Below the pieces are notes generated by a model. That model ran no database searches and had not been told where the DNA came from. It saw only the letters and a list, made by a program, of their open reading frames with translations. A DNA stretch of 64,000 bases from an uncultured Bacteroidales bacterium. Lineage in GTDB: Bacteria; Bacteroidota; Bacteroidia; Bacteroidales; ML635J-15. Location of the stretch: positions 53,291 through 117,290 of the forward strand of contig CALDKB010000016.1 in assembly GCA_937899245.1 (NCBI GenBank). The letters run 5' to 3'. Positions 1-8,423 of the stretch are shown in pieces. The position numbers were made by a program, and so were the translations under genes. How positions within the stretch are numbered: the stretch's first letter is position 1; every line of letters starts with the position of its first letter.

Positions 1-2280
1 CCCGAAGGAGCTGATATTTCTTTTGTTGTCAAGGACAATGACGGCAAGCCGATTCGCGAGCAATACAAGATGAGTGCCACAAAGATTAAAATTTTGCGTT
101 CCCTCGATCTGCTCGTTATTGATGAAATAAGCATGGTGCGTTCCGATTTGCTTGATGCCGTTGATGATGTCTTGCGACATTATCGCCGTTCTTCGTTGCC
201 TTTCGGCGGTGTGCAATTGCTGATGATCGGCGATTTGTACCAGCTGACGCCGGTTATCAAGGATGATGAATGGCGCCTGATACAAAATTTTTATCGCTCG
301 CCGTATTTTTTCGATAGCAATGCTCTACGTAGGATTGATTATGTAACAGTGGAATTGACGCATATTTTCCGACAGCAGGATGAAACCTTTATTTCGATTC
401 TTAATGAAATTAGGACAAATTCGCTTACCGCAGAGTCTTTGGCTGTATTGAATTCCAGGGTGGCTGATATCGATGATAATTCCGAAGGTTGCATTCGCTT
501 AACAACACATAATTCGGATGCAAATTCTATCAATGCATCTAAACTTGAAGACTTGGCTGACGAGCCTTTCCATTTTGTGGCCGAAATTAAGGATAACTTT
601 CCTGCATATATGTATCCGACGGAAGAAGATCTTGTGTTAAAACTTGGCGCACAGGTTATGTTCATTAGGAATGATTCGTCGACAGAAAAACTATACTATA
701 ACGGAAAGATTGGCAAGATCGTTGATATCGACAGCAGTAAGATTATGGTTTTGTGCCCTGGCGATTATTCTCCAATCGAAGTAAAGACGGAAGTGTGGGA
801 GAATATTCAATATGTTGTAAATTCCGAAACCAATGAAATAGAGCAGAATGTTATTGGTGAGTTTCATCAGTATCCGCTACGTTTGGCTTGGGCTATAACA
901 ATTCATAAGAGTCAGGGGCTGACCTTTGATAGGGCTATTGTTGATGTCCATTCCGCATTTGCGTTCGGTCAGGTTTATGTTGCGCTGAGTCGTTGCCGTT
1001 CTCTGCTGGGACTAACGTTGAAGACTCCAATATCCAGCCGAATGATAAAGTCGGATCTGGATGTCGTTACTTTTTGCGATGATGCGCGGAAAAAACAGCC
1101 GGATGAACAGAAATTGAAGTCTTATGTTATCGCTTTCGAACGAGAAATTTTGCTTAATGTGTTCTCAATGTCTAATCTACAACGTTTATTGTCGGATGTC
1201 AGGCAGGTGTACATGTCAAATTTCTCAAGGTTTAATCCAGCATATTCGCAGGAAATACTTGATGTCGTTCAGTCGTTTGATACGCAAGTCTTTGATGTAA
1301 GCAAGAAATTTGTTGCACAGCTGTGGCGTATTTTTTCCGAATCTCCCGATGTGGCATTCTGTGATAATGAATATCTGAAAGATCGCATTTCAAAGGCCTC
1401 GGATTATTTTTGCCCCAAAATTTCAGAGATAATTGGCAGTCATTTTTCAAATATGCTATTGGAGTCGGACAACAAGGAGGTTGATTCTGAAATGAAATCA
1501 GCATTGGAAAAACTGGAATTGGAATACCAGAAGAAGGTAAAGTGTTTCGAAAAGATGCATGATGGATTTTCAACCGAGATGTACATGAGGGTTATTTCCG
1601 ATATCGACAATATGTTCGTTCCTACTTTTAGCCGAAAGTCGAAGGTCGTGTATAATGTTTCGTCTTCCGATGGCCTGTATGCAGCATTGAATGCTTGGCG
1701 TAAATCGGTTGCCGACGACTTTAATATGCCCGTATATTATATATTGCCTCAAAAATCGCTTGTAGATATAGTGAAGAATAAGCCCCGCAATGCAAAGGAG
1801 CTTTGCAAGATTAAAGGAGTTGGTGCAATGAAAGTTCGGCAGTTCGGTAATGATATTCTAAATATCGTAAGCGAATATTGCCACGAATTTGTAAGTGGTC
1901 GGGAATTGGATTTGTCGGATGCTTCATCGCAGGAACCTGTTGTGAAAGAAAAGAAAACCGAGGTTCATAAAAAGGGCGATTCTGCAAAGAAGTCTCTTGA
2001 AATGTTCCGAAGCGGGATGTCTATTGAAGCAATTGCAAATGAGCGTGGATTTGTTATTGGAACGGTCTTTTCTCATCTTTCCAGATTTATTCAGACTGGC
2101 GAAATAGAACCTCAGGATTTGATAGGACAGGAAAAGTTTAATAGCGTTATGGATTTTCTTGAGCAATATGATACTTCTGTTGGAGTTATGGATTTGTATA
2201 AAATTGCTTCGGAAAGATTTACAAAAGATGAATTGCGTGTTGGAATTGCATTCCTGAACAAAATGAATGATTTAAAGTAA
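1..2280 (+). CDS. PIF1-like helicase with HRDC and HTH domains (5' end outside window)
   Basis: The reading frame is open from base 1, so the gene starts upstream of the window; the ATG at 70 is internal. 759 codons are visible. The helicase core shows a Walker B motif (LVIDEISM, codons about 38-45) and the C-terminal superfamily 1 motifs WAITIHKSQGLTF and GQVYVALSRCR, typical of PIF1/RecD-like 5'-3' DNA helicases. The Walker A motif must lie upstream. The C-terminal third has an HRDC-like domain (around nt 1650-1900) containing a helix-hairpin-helix-like KIKGVGAMKVRQFG, then a helix-turn-helix segment (MFRSGMSIEAIANERGF) of the kind found at the end of RecQ-like proteins. This architecture is widespread in Bacteroidetes and probably acts in DNA repair or replication fork processing. 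The role is inferred from family; the domain calls are by eye. Confidence 0.85.
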   Translation, partial: PEGADISFVVKDNDGKPIREQYKMSATKIKILRSLDLLVIDEISMVRSDLLDAVDDVLRHYRRSSLPFGGVQLLMIGDLYQLTPVIKDDEWRLIQNFYRSPYFFDSNALRRIDYVTVELTHIFRQQDETFISILNEIRTNSLTAESLAVLNSRVADIDDNSEGCIRLTTHNSDANSINASKLEDLADEPFHFVAEIKDNFPAYMYPTEEDLVLKLGAQVMFIRNDSSTEKLYYNGKIGKIVDIDSSKIMVLCPGDYSPIEVKTEVWENIQYVVNSETNEIEQNVIGEFHQYPLRLAWAITIHKSQGLTFDRAIVDVHSAFAFGQVYVALSRCRSLLGLTLKTPISSRMIKSDLDVVTFCDDARKKQPDEQKLKSYVIAFEREILLNVFSMSNLQRLLSDVRQVYMSNFSRFNPAYSQEILDVVQSFDTQVFDVSKKFVAQLWRIFSESPDVAFCDNEYLKDRISKASDYFCPKISEIIGSHFSNMLLESDNKEVDSEMKSALEKLELEYQKKVKCFEKMHDGFSTEMYMRVISDIDNMFVPTFSRKSKVVYNVSSSDGLYAALNAWRKSVADDFNMPVYYILPQKSLVDIVKNKPRNAKELCKIKGVGAMKVRQFGNDILNIVSEYCHEFVSGRELDLSDASSQEPVVKEKKTEVHKKGDSAKKSLEMFRSGMSIEAIANERGFVIGTVFSHLSRFIQTGEIEPQDLIGQEKFNSVMDFLEQYDTSVGVMDLYKIASERFTKDELRVGIAFLNKMNDLK

Positions 2281-2281
2281 C

Positions 2282-2312
2282 AAAAAAGGATGCTTGTTAA
2301 GCATCCTTTTTT
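2282..2312. terminator. Bidirectional terminator between helicase and DUF3127 gene
   Basis: An A6-GGATGC / GCATCC-T6 stem of 12 bp with a 7-nt loop starts two bases after the helicase stop codon. The T-run serves the plus-strand gene, and the A-run reads as T-run for the convergent minus-strand gene ending at 2335. Confidence 0.85.
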
Positions 2313-2334
2313 GTTATATTCAGTTGGCTTTCCA

Positions 2335-2718
2335 TTAGAATGGAAGGTCATCGCCATCTTGAGAATTGCTTGCTTCAATAAATGGAGGTACTTCCGTTTG
2401 TGCCGGAGCAGTAGCATTTGGCTGTTGTGGCATAGAACTCGGATTCTGATTCTGTATGGATTCTATTTTCCAAACACGCAGGTCCGTGTACCAGTTGTTG
2501 TTGTATTCTCTGCTTTCTGGCTCAAAGAATACGCGAATTTCTTCACCTTCAACTAGATTTGCAAAATTAATTTTATCGCCCCAAACCTGGAAGCATACTT
2601 TTTTCGGGAATTGTCCGCTTGCATATTCTATTACGAAACTTTGCTTCTTCCATTGTCCGTTAGCGCTGTTGCCAGTAATTGGCTGTAAAATCTTTATTAG
2701 CTTTCCTGTTATTTCCAT
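2335..2718 (-). CDS. DUF3127 OB-fold protein, SSB-like
   Basis: 127 aa. The first 85 residues (MEITGKLIKILQPITG, then WKKQSFVIEYASGQFPKKVCF) match the DUF3127 family, a small beta-barrel related to the OB-fold. The C-terminal 35 residues are a disordered Pro/Gln/Ala-rich linker ending in DGDDLPF, which looks like the acidic tip of single-stranded DNA-binding proteins that docks partner proteins. Single-stranded nucleic acid binding is therefore an inference, not something shown by the family name. The gene stands alone: it converges with the helicase gene across a shared terminator, and its ATG at 2718 is followed upstream by AT-rich DNA without a clear -7 box. It is smaller than standard SSB (about 150-170 aa) and lacks obvious SSB aromatic motifs. 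Confidence 0.75.
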   Translation of the reverse strand: MEITGKLIKILQPITGNSANGQWKKQSFVIEYASGQFPKKVCFQVWGDKINFANLVEGEEIRVFFEPESREYNNNWYTDLRVWKIESIQNQNPSSMPQQPNATAPAQTEVPPFIEASNSQDGDDLPF

Positions 2719-2795
2719 ATTTCATGTTTTATGTTTGCGAATTTACTCAAATAATTTTTAAGTTTATGAATTAAACTAATAATGTTATTAACATC

Positions 2796-3953
2796 CTAAA
2801 AGGTTTTTGAGGAAAACTCTATAAGTTTGTCAATTCCTTCTCTGAACTCGCTTTCTTCGCGTGCAATGTTAATTCTAATGTAGTTGTCCCATTCCTTTCC
2901 GAAATGAACTCCAGGAATTACAGCTGTACGAACCATGTCGTATAATGCCAATCCAAATCTCAAGCTGTTGTTCCATGGTGCAGGCAGTTTAGCCCAGATG
3001 AAATATCCACCGTCGTTTTGCGGACATTCAAATCCGGCTTTTCGCAGCATTTCATTTCCAATGTTAAGATTCTTTATTATCTTGCTTCGTAGCTCGTTGA
3101 CGTATGTTTTGGACTCTTCGGTATCAAGGAACTCGGCAATTGCCTGCTGTTGTGGTGCCGGCGACGACAGTCCGGTATAGTCGTGTATGTAGCTAATTTT
3201 TGAAAAATGGCTTTCGTGGAAAAGAAAATATCCGACGCGCCAGCCTGTAACTGAAAACTTTTTCGAAAAGCTATTGCAGTAGAATACGCTTGGCGAGATT
3301 CGGTCGATAGGATAGTATGGTTGCTCGTTGTTGAAATACAGGTCGCAATATACCGAATCGATAATTATGTGAGATCCGAATTCTTCGCAAAGGTCAATAA
3401 GGAAATTTAACTTTTCCTTGCTGATGGTCTTGCCGTATGGGTTTCCTGGCGATGCTATAAATATGACATCTATCTTGTTGTTAACAAAGAATTTGCGGAA
3501 TTCATTGTCGTCAAAATATATGTCTGGATCTGTAGGGTATGTGAAGAAATTGTTGCCGTAGATTTGCGGCAGGTGGATGTATGATTCGTATGCGGGAGAA
3601 AAACTCATCGCATTGAAATTCTTTCCTTTGTTACTTTGTAGGTAGCAGTAAATTAGCGAAACAGCTTCGGTTGCTCCGTTTGTGATAAATATCTTTGTTT
3701 GAGGAGAACGCTGTGAGTACTTTTTGTCAAGATGCTGAAGCAGATATTGATTTCCGCATCCGGGTGCGTACTGGTGTATATCCTTCTTAAGAATTTCGGC
3801 AAAAATTTGCAGTAGTTTCTCCGGCGGACGGAACCCTGGAATTCCTTGTGCTAGGTTTGTTCCTCCGTTAAGCTTAACCATGTTGCTGAAATAACTTATC
3901 AATGAGCCGGTTATTTGAGGCAAAGGTGTTTTGGGGTCTAAAAAGTTTGTCAT
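2796..3953 (-). CDS. PLP-dependent class I/II aminotransferase
   Basis: 385 aa from the ATG at 3953. A longer TTG start at 3989 is possible on paper but falls in the loop of the threonine dehydrogenase terminator, so it is rejected. Fold-type I PLP features are present: GATEAVS (phosphate loop), SPGNPYGK (Asn contacting the cofactor), IIIDSVYCDL (Asp for the pyridine nitrogen), SFSKKFSVTGWRVGY (the Schiff-base lysine) and RINIA near the end (substrate carboxylate arginine). The closest general pattern is the aspartate/methionine aminotransferase group (YbdL/MetC-like); the substrate cannot be told. It lies downstream of tdh on the same strand, where kbl (2-amino-3-ketobutyrate ligase) often sits, but it lacks the full Kbl signature and is separated by a terminator, so a shared threonine pathway is only a possibility. 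Confidence 0.82.
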   Translation of the reverse strand: MTNFLDPKTPLPQITGSLISYFSNMVKLNGGTNLAQGIPGFRPPEKLLQIFAEILKKDIHQYAPGCGNQYLLQHLDKKYSQRSPQTKIFITNGATEAVSLIYCYLQSNKGKNFNAMSFSPAYESYIHLPQIYGNNFFTYPTDPDIYFDDNEFRKFFVNNKIDVIFIASPGNPYGKTISKEKLNFLIDLCEEFGSHIIIDSVYCDLYFNNEQPYYPIDRISPSVFYCNSFSKKFSVTGWRVGYFLFHESHFSKISYIHDYTGLSSPAPQQQAIAEFLDTEESKTYVNELRSKIIKNLNIGNEMLRKAGFECPQNDGGYFIWAKLPAPWNNSLRFGLALYDMVRTAVIPGVHFGKEWDNYIRINIAREESEFREGIDKLIEFSSKTF

Positions 3954-3970
3954 GAAAAATAATGATATAG

Positions 3971-4003
3971 AAAAAAAGAGAAGACGCAAGTCTTCTCTTT
4001 TTT
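3971..4003 (-). terminator. Terminator of tdh
   Basis: Stem GAGAAGAC/GTCTTCTC extended by A7/T6, with a 4-nt loop, starting 16 bases after the tdh stop codon on the minus strand. The flanking T-tract on the minus strand makes it a canonical intrinsic terminator. Confidence 0.85.
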
Positions 4004-4018
4004 ACGAATATAAGCTGA

Positions 4019-5050
4019 TTACTTTGTCCAGTCAAGGATAACCTTACCACAGTTTCCGCTGTCCATGGCTTCAAAACCTTTCATGAAGTCGTCAACGCCA
4101 AAGTGGTGTGTGATAACAGGAGATATGTTAAGTCCTGCAAGAAGCATTCCTTCCATCTTGTGCCAAGTTTCGAACATTTCGCGTCCGTAAATGCCTTTCA
4201 GCTTCAAGCCCTTGAAGATGAATTTGCCCCAGTCGATTTCTGTTGTGGAAGGCAATAGGCCTAATTGAGCGATGTTACCACCATTGTACATGCAACCCAA
4301 AATTGTGTTGAATGCAGATGGGTTTCCAGAACATTCAAGGCAAACGTCGAATCCGTGGATTCCGTGATCGTTCATTACTTCCTTCAGGTTTTCCTTGCGA
4401 GGGTCAACAACTACGTCTGCACCCATCTTAAGGGCAAGTTCGCGACGATAGTCGTTTGGTTCCAGACCAAATACGTTTCTTGCGCCTGCAAACTTTGCTA
4501 TTGCGCAGCACATAGAACCGATAGGTCCGCCTGCACCACCAACAATAACATCTTCGCCAACAAGCGGGAATGAAAGTGCTGTGTGTGTTGCATTTCCGTA
4601 TGGATCCATTATCGAAATAAGATCATCGCTGATTCTTTCGTCGATTCTGATGACATTTGATGCAGGAAGTGATAGATATTCTGCAAAAGCGCCATCACGA
4701 TGAACACCAACACCATAGTTGTTTTCGCAAATATGTGCCAAGCCACGGCGGCAGTTGCGGCATTTTCCACATGCAATGTGACCTTCTCCCGTTACTCTTT
4801 CGCCAATCTTGAAGTCGTTCTTTACGTTTTCGCCGACTTCTGCAATTTCGCCCACGTATTCGTGACCAATGGTCATAGGGGTTTTTATTGTTGCCTGCGA
4901 CCATGCATCCCAACGGAAAATGTGAAGGTCTGTACCACAAATAGCGGTTTTCTTTATTTTAATCAAAACATCGTTTGGTCCGATGGTTGGAACCGGAACG
5001 TCTTGCATCCACAATCCGCGTTCTGGTCTTAATTTTACTAATGCTTTCAT
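4019..5050 (-). CDS. tdh: L-threonine 3-dehydrogenase
   Basis: 343 aa, the standard length. Zinc-dependent medium-chain dehydrogenase that oxidises L-threonine to 2-amino-3-oxobutyrate with NAD+ in the cytoplasm. Seen: catalytic zinc site in TAICGTDLHIF and GHEYVGEI; structural zinc cysteines in IACGKCRNCRRGLAHIC; Rossmann motif VGGAGGPIG; and the Tdh-typical DPYGNATHTALSF and KLKGIYGREMFETWHKM. The family separates from sorbitol and alcohol dehydrogenases by these last two motifs. A -7 box (TAATTTTG) lies 35 bases upstream of the start, and a strong terminator follows, so the gene is probably monocistronic. No kbl gene is adjacent; the next gene is a different PLP enzyme. Confidence 0.93.
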   Translation of the reverse strand: MKALVKLRPERGLWMQDVPVPTIGPNDVLIKIKKTAICGTDLHIFRWDAWSQATIKTPMTIGHEYVGEIAEVGENVKNDFKIGERVTGEGHIACGKCRNCRRGLAHICENNYGVGVHRDGAFAEYLSLPASNVIRIDERISDDLISIMDPYGNATHTALSFPLVGEDVIVGGAGGPIGSMCCAIAKFAGARNVFGLEPNDYRRELALKMGADVVVDPRKENLKEVMNDHGIHGFDVCLECSGNPSAFNTILGCMYNGGNIAQLGLLPSTTEIDWGKFIFKGLKLKGIYGREMFETWHKMEGMLLAGLNISPVITHHFGVDDFMKGFEAMDSGNCGKVILDWTK

Positions 5051-5084
5051 TTTAATAGCCTTAATTGTTTAAAATAACAAACAC

Positions 5085-5092
5085 CAAAATTA
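5085..5092 (-). promoter_or_regulatory. Bacteroidetes -7 box for tdh
   Basis: TAATTTTG on the minus strand matches the TAnnTTTG consensus exactly and sits 35 bases before the tdh ATG. No convincing TTG -33 element is seen at the usual 19-21 nt distance. Confidence 0.55.
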
Positions 5093-5211
5093 GAACAAAC
5101 CGATTTATTTTAAAAGTTATTTTTTAATTATTTTTACACCGTTTTGACAACTCGTTTGAATTGCATTTTCAGACTTGTCGGAACATTGTTTTTTCCATTA
5201 GGTTCGGGCTT

Positions 5212-6453
5212 ATGTCAGATTATGATGTGATAGTTGTTGGCGCTGGTGCGTCGGGATTGCTTGCCGCTATTTCGGCTTGCCGATGTGGCGACAGTGTGTT
5301 GTTAGTTGAAAAGAATGCTCGGGCAGCACGTAAGGTCATGATTACTGGAAAGGGTAGGTGTAATGTGACTAATTCAGCTGACATAAGGGAGTTTATGAAT
5401 AATATTTATCCGGAACCTCGGTTTCTTTATCCGGCATTCAAGACTTTTTTCACATCCGAAATCCTTAATCTTCTTGATGAAGCAGGGGTAGAGGTGGTTT
5501 TGGAACGCGGCGGCCGATATTTCCCGGCATCAGGAAGGGCTGTTGATGTCGTTGATGCTCTTGTGAAAACTGCCGAGCAGTCTGGTGTCCGTTTTGCTTT
5601 CTCATGCGCGGTAACGGGTCTTATTGTTGAAGAATCTAAGGTCGCCGGTGTAAAATGCTTGAATGCTGAGGGCGAAAAGTCTTTTTATGCACCTAAAGTT
5701 ATTGTCTGCACTGGCGGCAAGTCGTATCCTTTGACGGGTTCTACTGGCGACGGTTATATTTTTGCAGAAACTTGTGGCCATACTGTGTGCCGTACTTTGC
5801 CGGCATTGGTTCCGCTAGTCGGTGATGGCGATTTTTTCCATGTTCTTGATGGCTTGACTTTGAAGAATGTGAAGGCTGAAATGCTTGTGGATGGGAAAAG
5901 GGTGAAGGAAGAATTCGGAGAATTGCAATTTACTGATTTCGGTGTGTCCGGACCGATTGTCTTGACATTAAGTCGCTGGGCTGTAATTGCTTTAAATGAA
6001 AAATCGACAGTTAGATTTAGCCTCGACCTGAAGCCGGCACTCGACGAGAAAAAACTGGATGCAAGGATTCTTCGCGACTTCGACAGCAACGGTAAGGTAA
6101 AGTTGAAAACGCTTTTTAAGGAGTGGCTTCCTGCTCGGCTTATACCTATTTTTATAAGTATGCTTGATTTTGACGTCGAAAAACTTGCAAATCAGATTTC
6201 TGGTGCTGAAAGGCGAAAAATCGTAAGCTTGATGAAGAATTTTAATTTCGGCATCATCGGTTATCGCGATTTTAACGAGGCTATTATTACAAGCGGTGGC
6301 GTCGCTGTAAATGAAATAAATCAGAAAACAATGGAATCGAAGCTGATTGAAGGTTTGTTTTTTGCAGGCGAAGTGCTTGATGTCGATGCGAATACTGGTG
6401 GATTTAACCTTCAGATAGCATTTTCTACAGGTTGGCTGGCAGGGACTAGATAG
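5212..6453 (+). CDS. BaiN/HI0933-family FAD-dependent oxidoreductase
   Basis: 413 aa from the ATG at 5212; the extra 17 codons upstream (from a TTG) have no family character. N-terminal dinucleotide-binding motif DVIVVGAGASGLLAA, followed by the HI0933 hallmark GKGRCNVTN, a second flavin motif VIVCTGGKSYPLTGSTGDGY, and the C-terminal FFAGEVLDVDANTGGFNLQIA. These define the NAD(P)/FAD-dependent oxidoreductase family that includes YhiN and the bile-acid-cluster protein BaiN. Most members are of unknown substrate and are conserved as single genes in Bacteroidetes, so the BaiN name here should not be read as proof of bile acid activity. The next gene starts about 90 bases downstream on the same strand. 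Confidence 0.88.
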   Translation: MSDYDVIVVGAGASGLLAAISACRCGDSVLLVEKNARAARKVMITGKGRCNVTNSADIREFMNNIYPEPRFLYPAFKTFFTSEILNLLDEAGVEVVLERGGRYFPASGRAVDVVDALVKTAEQSGVRFAFSCAVTGLIVEESKVAGVKCLNAEGEKSFYAPKVIVCTGGKSYPLTGSTGDGYIFAETCGHTVCRTLPALVPLVGDGDFFHVLDGLTLKNVKAEMLVDGKRVKEEFGELQFTDFGVSGPIVLTLSRWAVIALNEKSTVRFSLDLKPALDEKKLDARILRDFDSNGKVKLKTLFKEWLPARLIPIFISMLDFDVEKLANQISGAERRKIVSLMKNFNFGIIGYRDFNEAIITSGGVAVNEINQKTMESKLIEGLFFAGEVLDVDANTGGFNLQIAFSTGWLAGTR

Positions 6454-6544
6454 TCCGTTGCTTTGGCTGTTGATAATATTTCATAAAGTTTTATTGCCAT
6501 GTTCTCTATGGTGGATAATTTTGCTTCATGAGAAAATGCTGGTT

Positions 6545-7336
6545 ATGAAAATCCGAATCTTGATAATATTATCTCTCGTGTCGTTTTTTGTTGTTTCGTG
6601 TAGAAAGAACGAGCATTATGCACAGCCAAAGGACTATGAGAGCTTGTATGTACTTGAGTATCATAGTGTCGTTGCCGCCGATAGCTTGGTGTTGGCATCA
6701 ACGATGATTTCTTCAGACAAGATGGAGGCCGATTTGAAATGGTTGTCGGAAAATGGATATACTACTGTATTGCCGCGCGAGCTGATTGGAGGCATTCCTC
6801 TGTCAGGGAAGACTGTTATTCTTTCTTTTGATGATGGTTATCGTGATAATTATGAGTGCTTATTTCCATTGCTCAAGAAATATAACATGAAGGCCGTGAT
6901 CAATGTGCTTGCTTCTTCGGTTGTGTCAGACGAACGTCGTCCTTTCCTTTCATGGCGTCAATGTCGTGAAATGTCGGAGTCGGGACTTGTTGAAATCGGC
7001 TCCCATACATATAATTTGCATAATCCTGACGAAACCGCAGAATATGCAAGGGGCATTTCAAGGATGACAGGCGAATGCGATGACGATTATTACGAGAGGG
7101 TGATGGGCGATCTGCGAAAAAGCGTTCAGATAATCGAGGAAAATGTGGGTACAACCGTAGTCTCTTTTGCTTATCCTTATGGTATCACAAGTAAATATCT
7201 GTCTCCGTATATTGATAATATGTTTCCAGTAACGTTCTGTTCTATGGACGGAGTCGCAAATATTTCGGAGGATTTTCACATGTTGCCGCGTTATGTCGTG
7301 ACAACGACCACAAGTCTTGAGTCGTTTATGGAATAA
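6545..7336 (+). CDS. Polysaccharide deacetylase lipoprotein (NodB domain)
   Basis: 263 aa. The ATG at 6545 is chosen because it gives a clean lipoprotein signal (MKIRILIILSLVSFFVVSC, lipobox VVSC); the longer frame from 6458 adds 29 residues that would bury it. The NodB metal-dependent deacetylase domain has VILSFDDGYRDNY (metal-binding and base aspartates) and EIGSHTYNLH (metal-binding histidines), and a third motif region SFAYPYG. It likely removes N- or O-acetyl groups from a cell-surface or periplasmic glycan, anchored to a membrane by its lipid. It converges with the following minus-strand gene, overlapping it by 11 bases, with no terminator between. Confidence 0.85.
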   Translation: MKIRILIILSLVSFFVVSCRKNEHYAQPKDYESLYVLEYHSVVAADSLVLASTMISSDKMEADLKWLSENGYTTVLPRELIGGIPLSGKTVILSFDDGYRDNYECLFPLLKKYNMKAVINVLASSVVSDERRPFLSWRQCREMSESGLVEIGSHTYNLHNPDETAEYARGISRMTGECDDDYYERVMGDLRKSVQIIEENVGTTVVSFAYPYGITSKYLSPYIDNMFPVTFCSMDGVANISEDFHMLPRYVVTTTTSLESFME

Positions 7337-8423
7337 TCGTTTTATCCATTTTCTTGTATAGGTCGATATATGTTGGCAAGTGGTCGCTATATCCGCCTTG
7401 ATACTTGTAGCCAATGTAAGTTCTGAAAACTTGTTTTCCTGTATTTGCTTCGTCCGGCACAAGCATAAAATCTGGATTGTATACGTGTGCGTCGTCTATG
7501 CTTGTATGAAGCGAACTTGCGGTGTCAAGCAGAGCTCCGGAAACAATAATCTGGTCCAGGATTCCCCATTGTCCCTGAAATTTGTGCGTGCCGAGCTTTT
7601 TTATTTCCTGAAGGTAGTAGGAAAGATTGTAAAGCTGGTTGTGCTTTATCTTGTCGTATTCAGTCTGAGCCTTCAAGCCGTAAATCAAGCTCTTGTCGGT
7701 CGGGTGGTCGTTTAGGTCACCCATAATTATAATGTTTGCATCTTTTTCAATCTTAAGAATCGAATCGGTGTGTTGCTTAACAAGTTCGGCCACGTAAATA
7801 CGCTTGGCTTCGGTTTCCATTTGGCCGCTCCAACGTGATGGCCAGTGGTTTACAAAAATGTGCAACGTGTCCTTCTGGTTCGTTACTCCTTTTACATACA
7901 AAATGTCTCTTGTCGAACCGCTCCCAATTCTCTTTGGCCATATTACAGGAATGAAATTTTCGGAAATGGGGGTGAAGAACTTTTTGCGGTATATTAGTGC
8001 ACAGTCGATTCCTCGTGAGTCTGGCGATTCCTGATGTATAATCTTGTAGTCCGACTTGTTTAGGGGAGTCTTGTATATCAGGTCCTGTACGACCTTTCTG
8101 TGTTCCACTTCACTAAGTCCAACAATTTGCGGAAGTTCCCAGCCTCCTGCACCGATAATGACTTTTGATATGTTTGTAAGTTTGTTGCGGTAACGGTAAC
8201 CTGTCCAGTATTTTGCTCCCTGAGGTGTGAACTCATCATCGTTTTTGTCGGGGTCGTTGATGGTGTCAAACAGGTTTTCTGTATTGTAAAACATTATCCT
8301 GTAGCTGTCGCGAGTGAGTTGCTCGTTGAATTTGTCTTCGACGGTTTCCTTGTTTGTTTTACAAGAAATAGCGCAGATGCTTGCAAGAGCAATAATGCAA
8401 AATATTAATACACTGTGTTTCAT
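7326..8423 (-). CDS. Endonuclease/exonuclease/phosphatase-family lipoprotein
   Basis: 365 aa. Lipoprotein signal at the N-terminus with lipobox AISC (Cys about residue 21), so exported and membrane anchored. The EEP fold is shown by FYNTENLFDT, VGLSEVEH (metal-binding Glu), GIDCALIYR, IIMGDLNDHP and the C-terminal GYSDHLPTYIDL. Members of this Bacteroidetes group are extracytoplasmic nucleases or phosphodiesterases of unknown substrate. The start codon overlaps the stop of the upstream beta-helix gene by one base (TAATG arrangement), which suggests translational coupling. The 3' end overlaps the deacetylase gene on the other strand by 11 bases. Confidence 0.85.
   Translation of the reverse strand: MKHSVLIFCIIALASICAISCKTNKETVEDKFNEQLTRDSYRIMFYNTENLFDTINDPDKNDDEFTPQGAKYWTGYRYRNKLTNISKVIIGAGGWELPQIVGLSEVEHRKVVQDLIYKTPLNKSDYKIIHQESPDSRGIDCALIYRKKFFTPISENFIPVIWPKRIGSGSTRDILYVKGVTNQKDTLHIFVNHWPSRWSGQMETEAKRIYVAELVKQHTDSILKIEKDANIIIMGDLNDHPTDKSLIYGLKAQTEYDKIKHNQLYNLSYYLQEIKKLGTHKFQGQWGILDQIIVSGALLDTASSLHTSIDDAHVYNPDFMLVPDEANTGKQVFRTYIGYKYQGGYSDHLPTYIDLYKKMDKTIIP

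Noticed and set aside
1..2280. Start of the helicase at ATG 70
   Set aside because: The frame is open to base 1 and encodes helicase-like residues before 70; Walker A must be upstream.
3953..3989. TTG start giving a 397-aa aminotransferase
   Set aside because: The extra codons lie inside the tdh terminator hairpin; ATG 3953 gives a normal family start.
5212..6453. Bile-acid function for the BaiN-family flavoprotein
   Set aside because: The family is a widespread housekeeping type and this gene is 25 kb from the SRD5A block.
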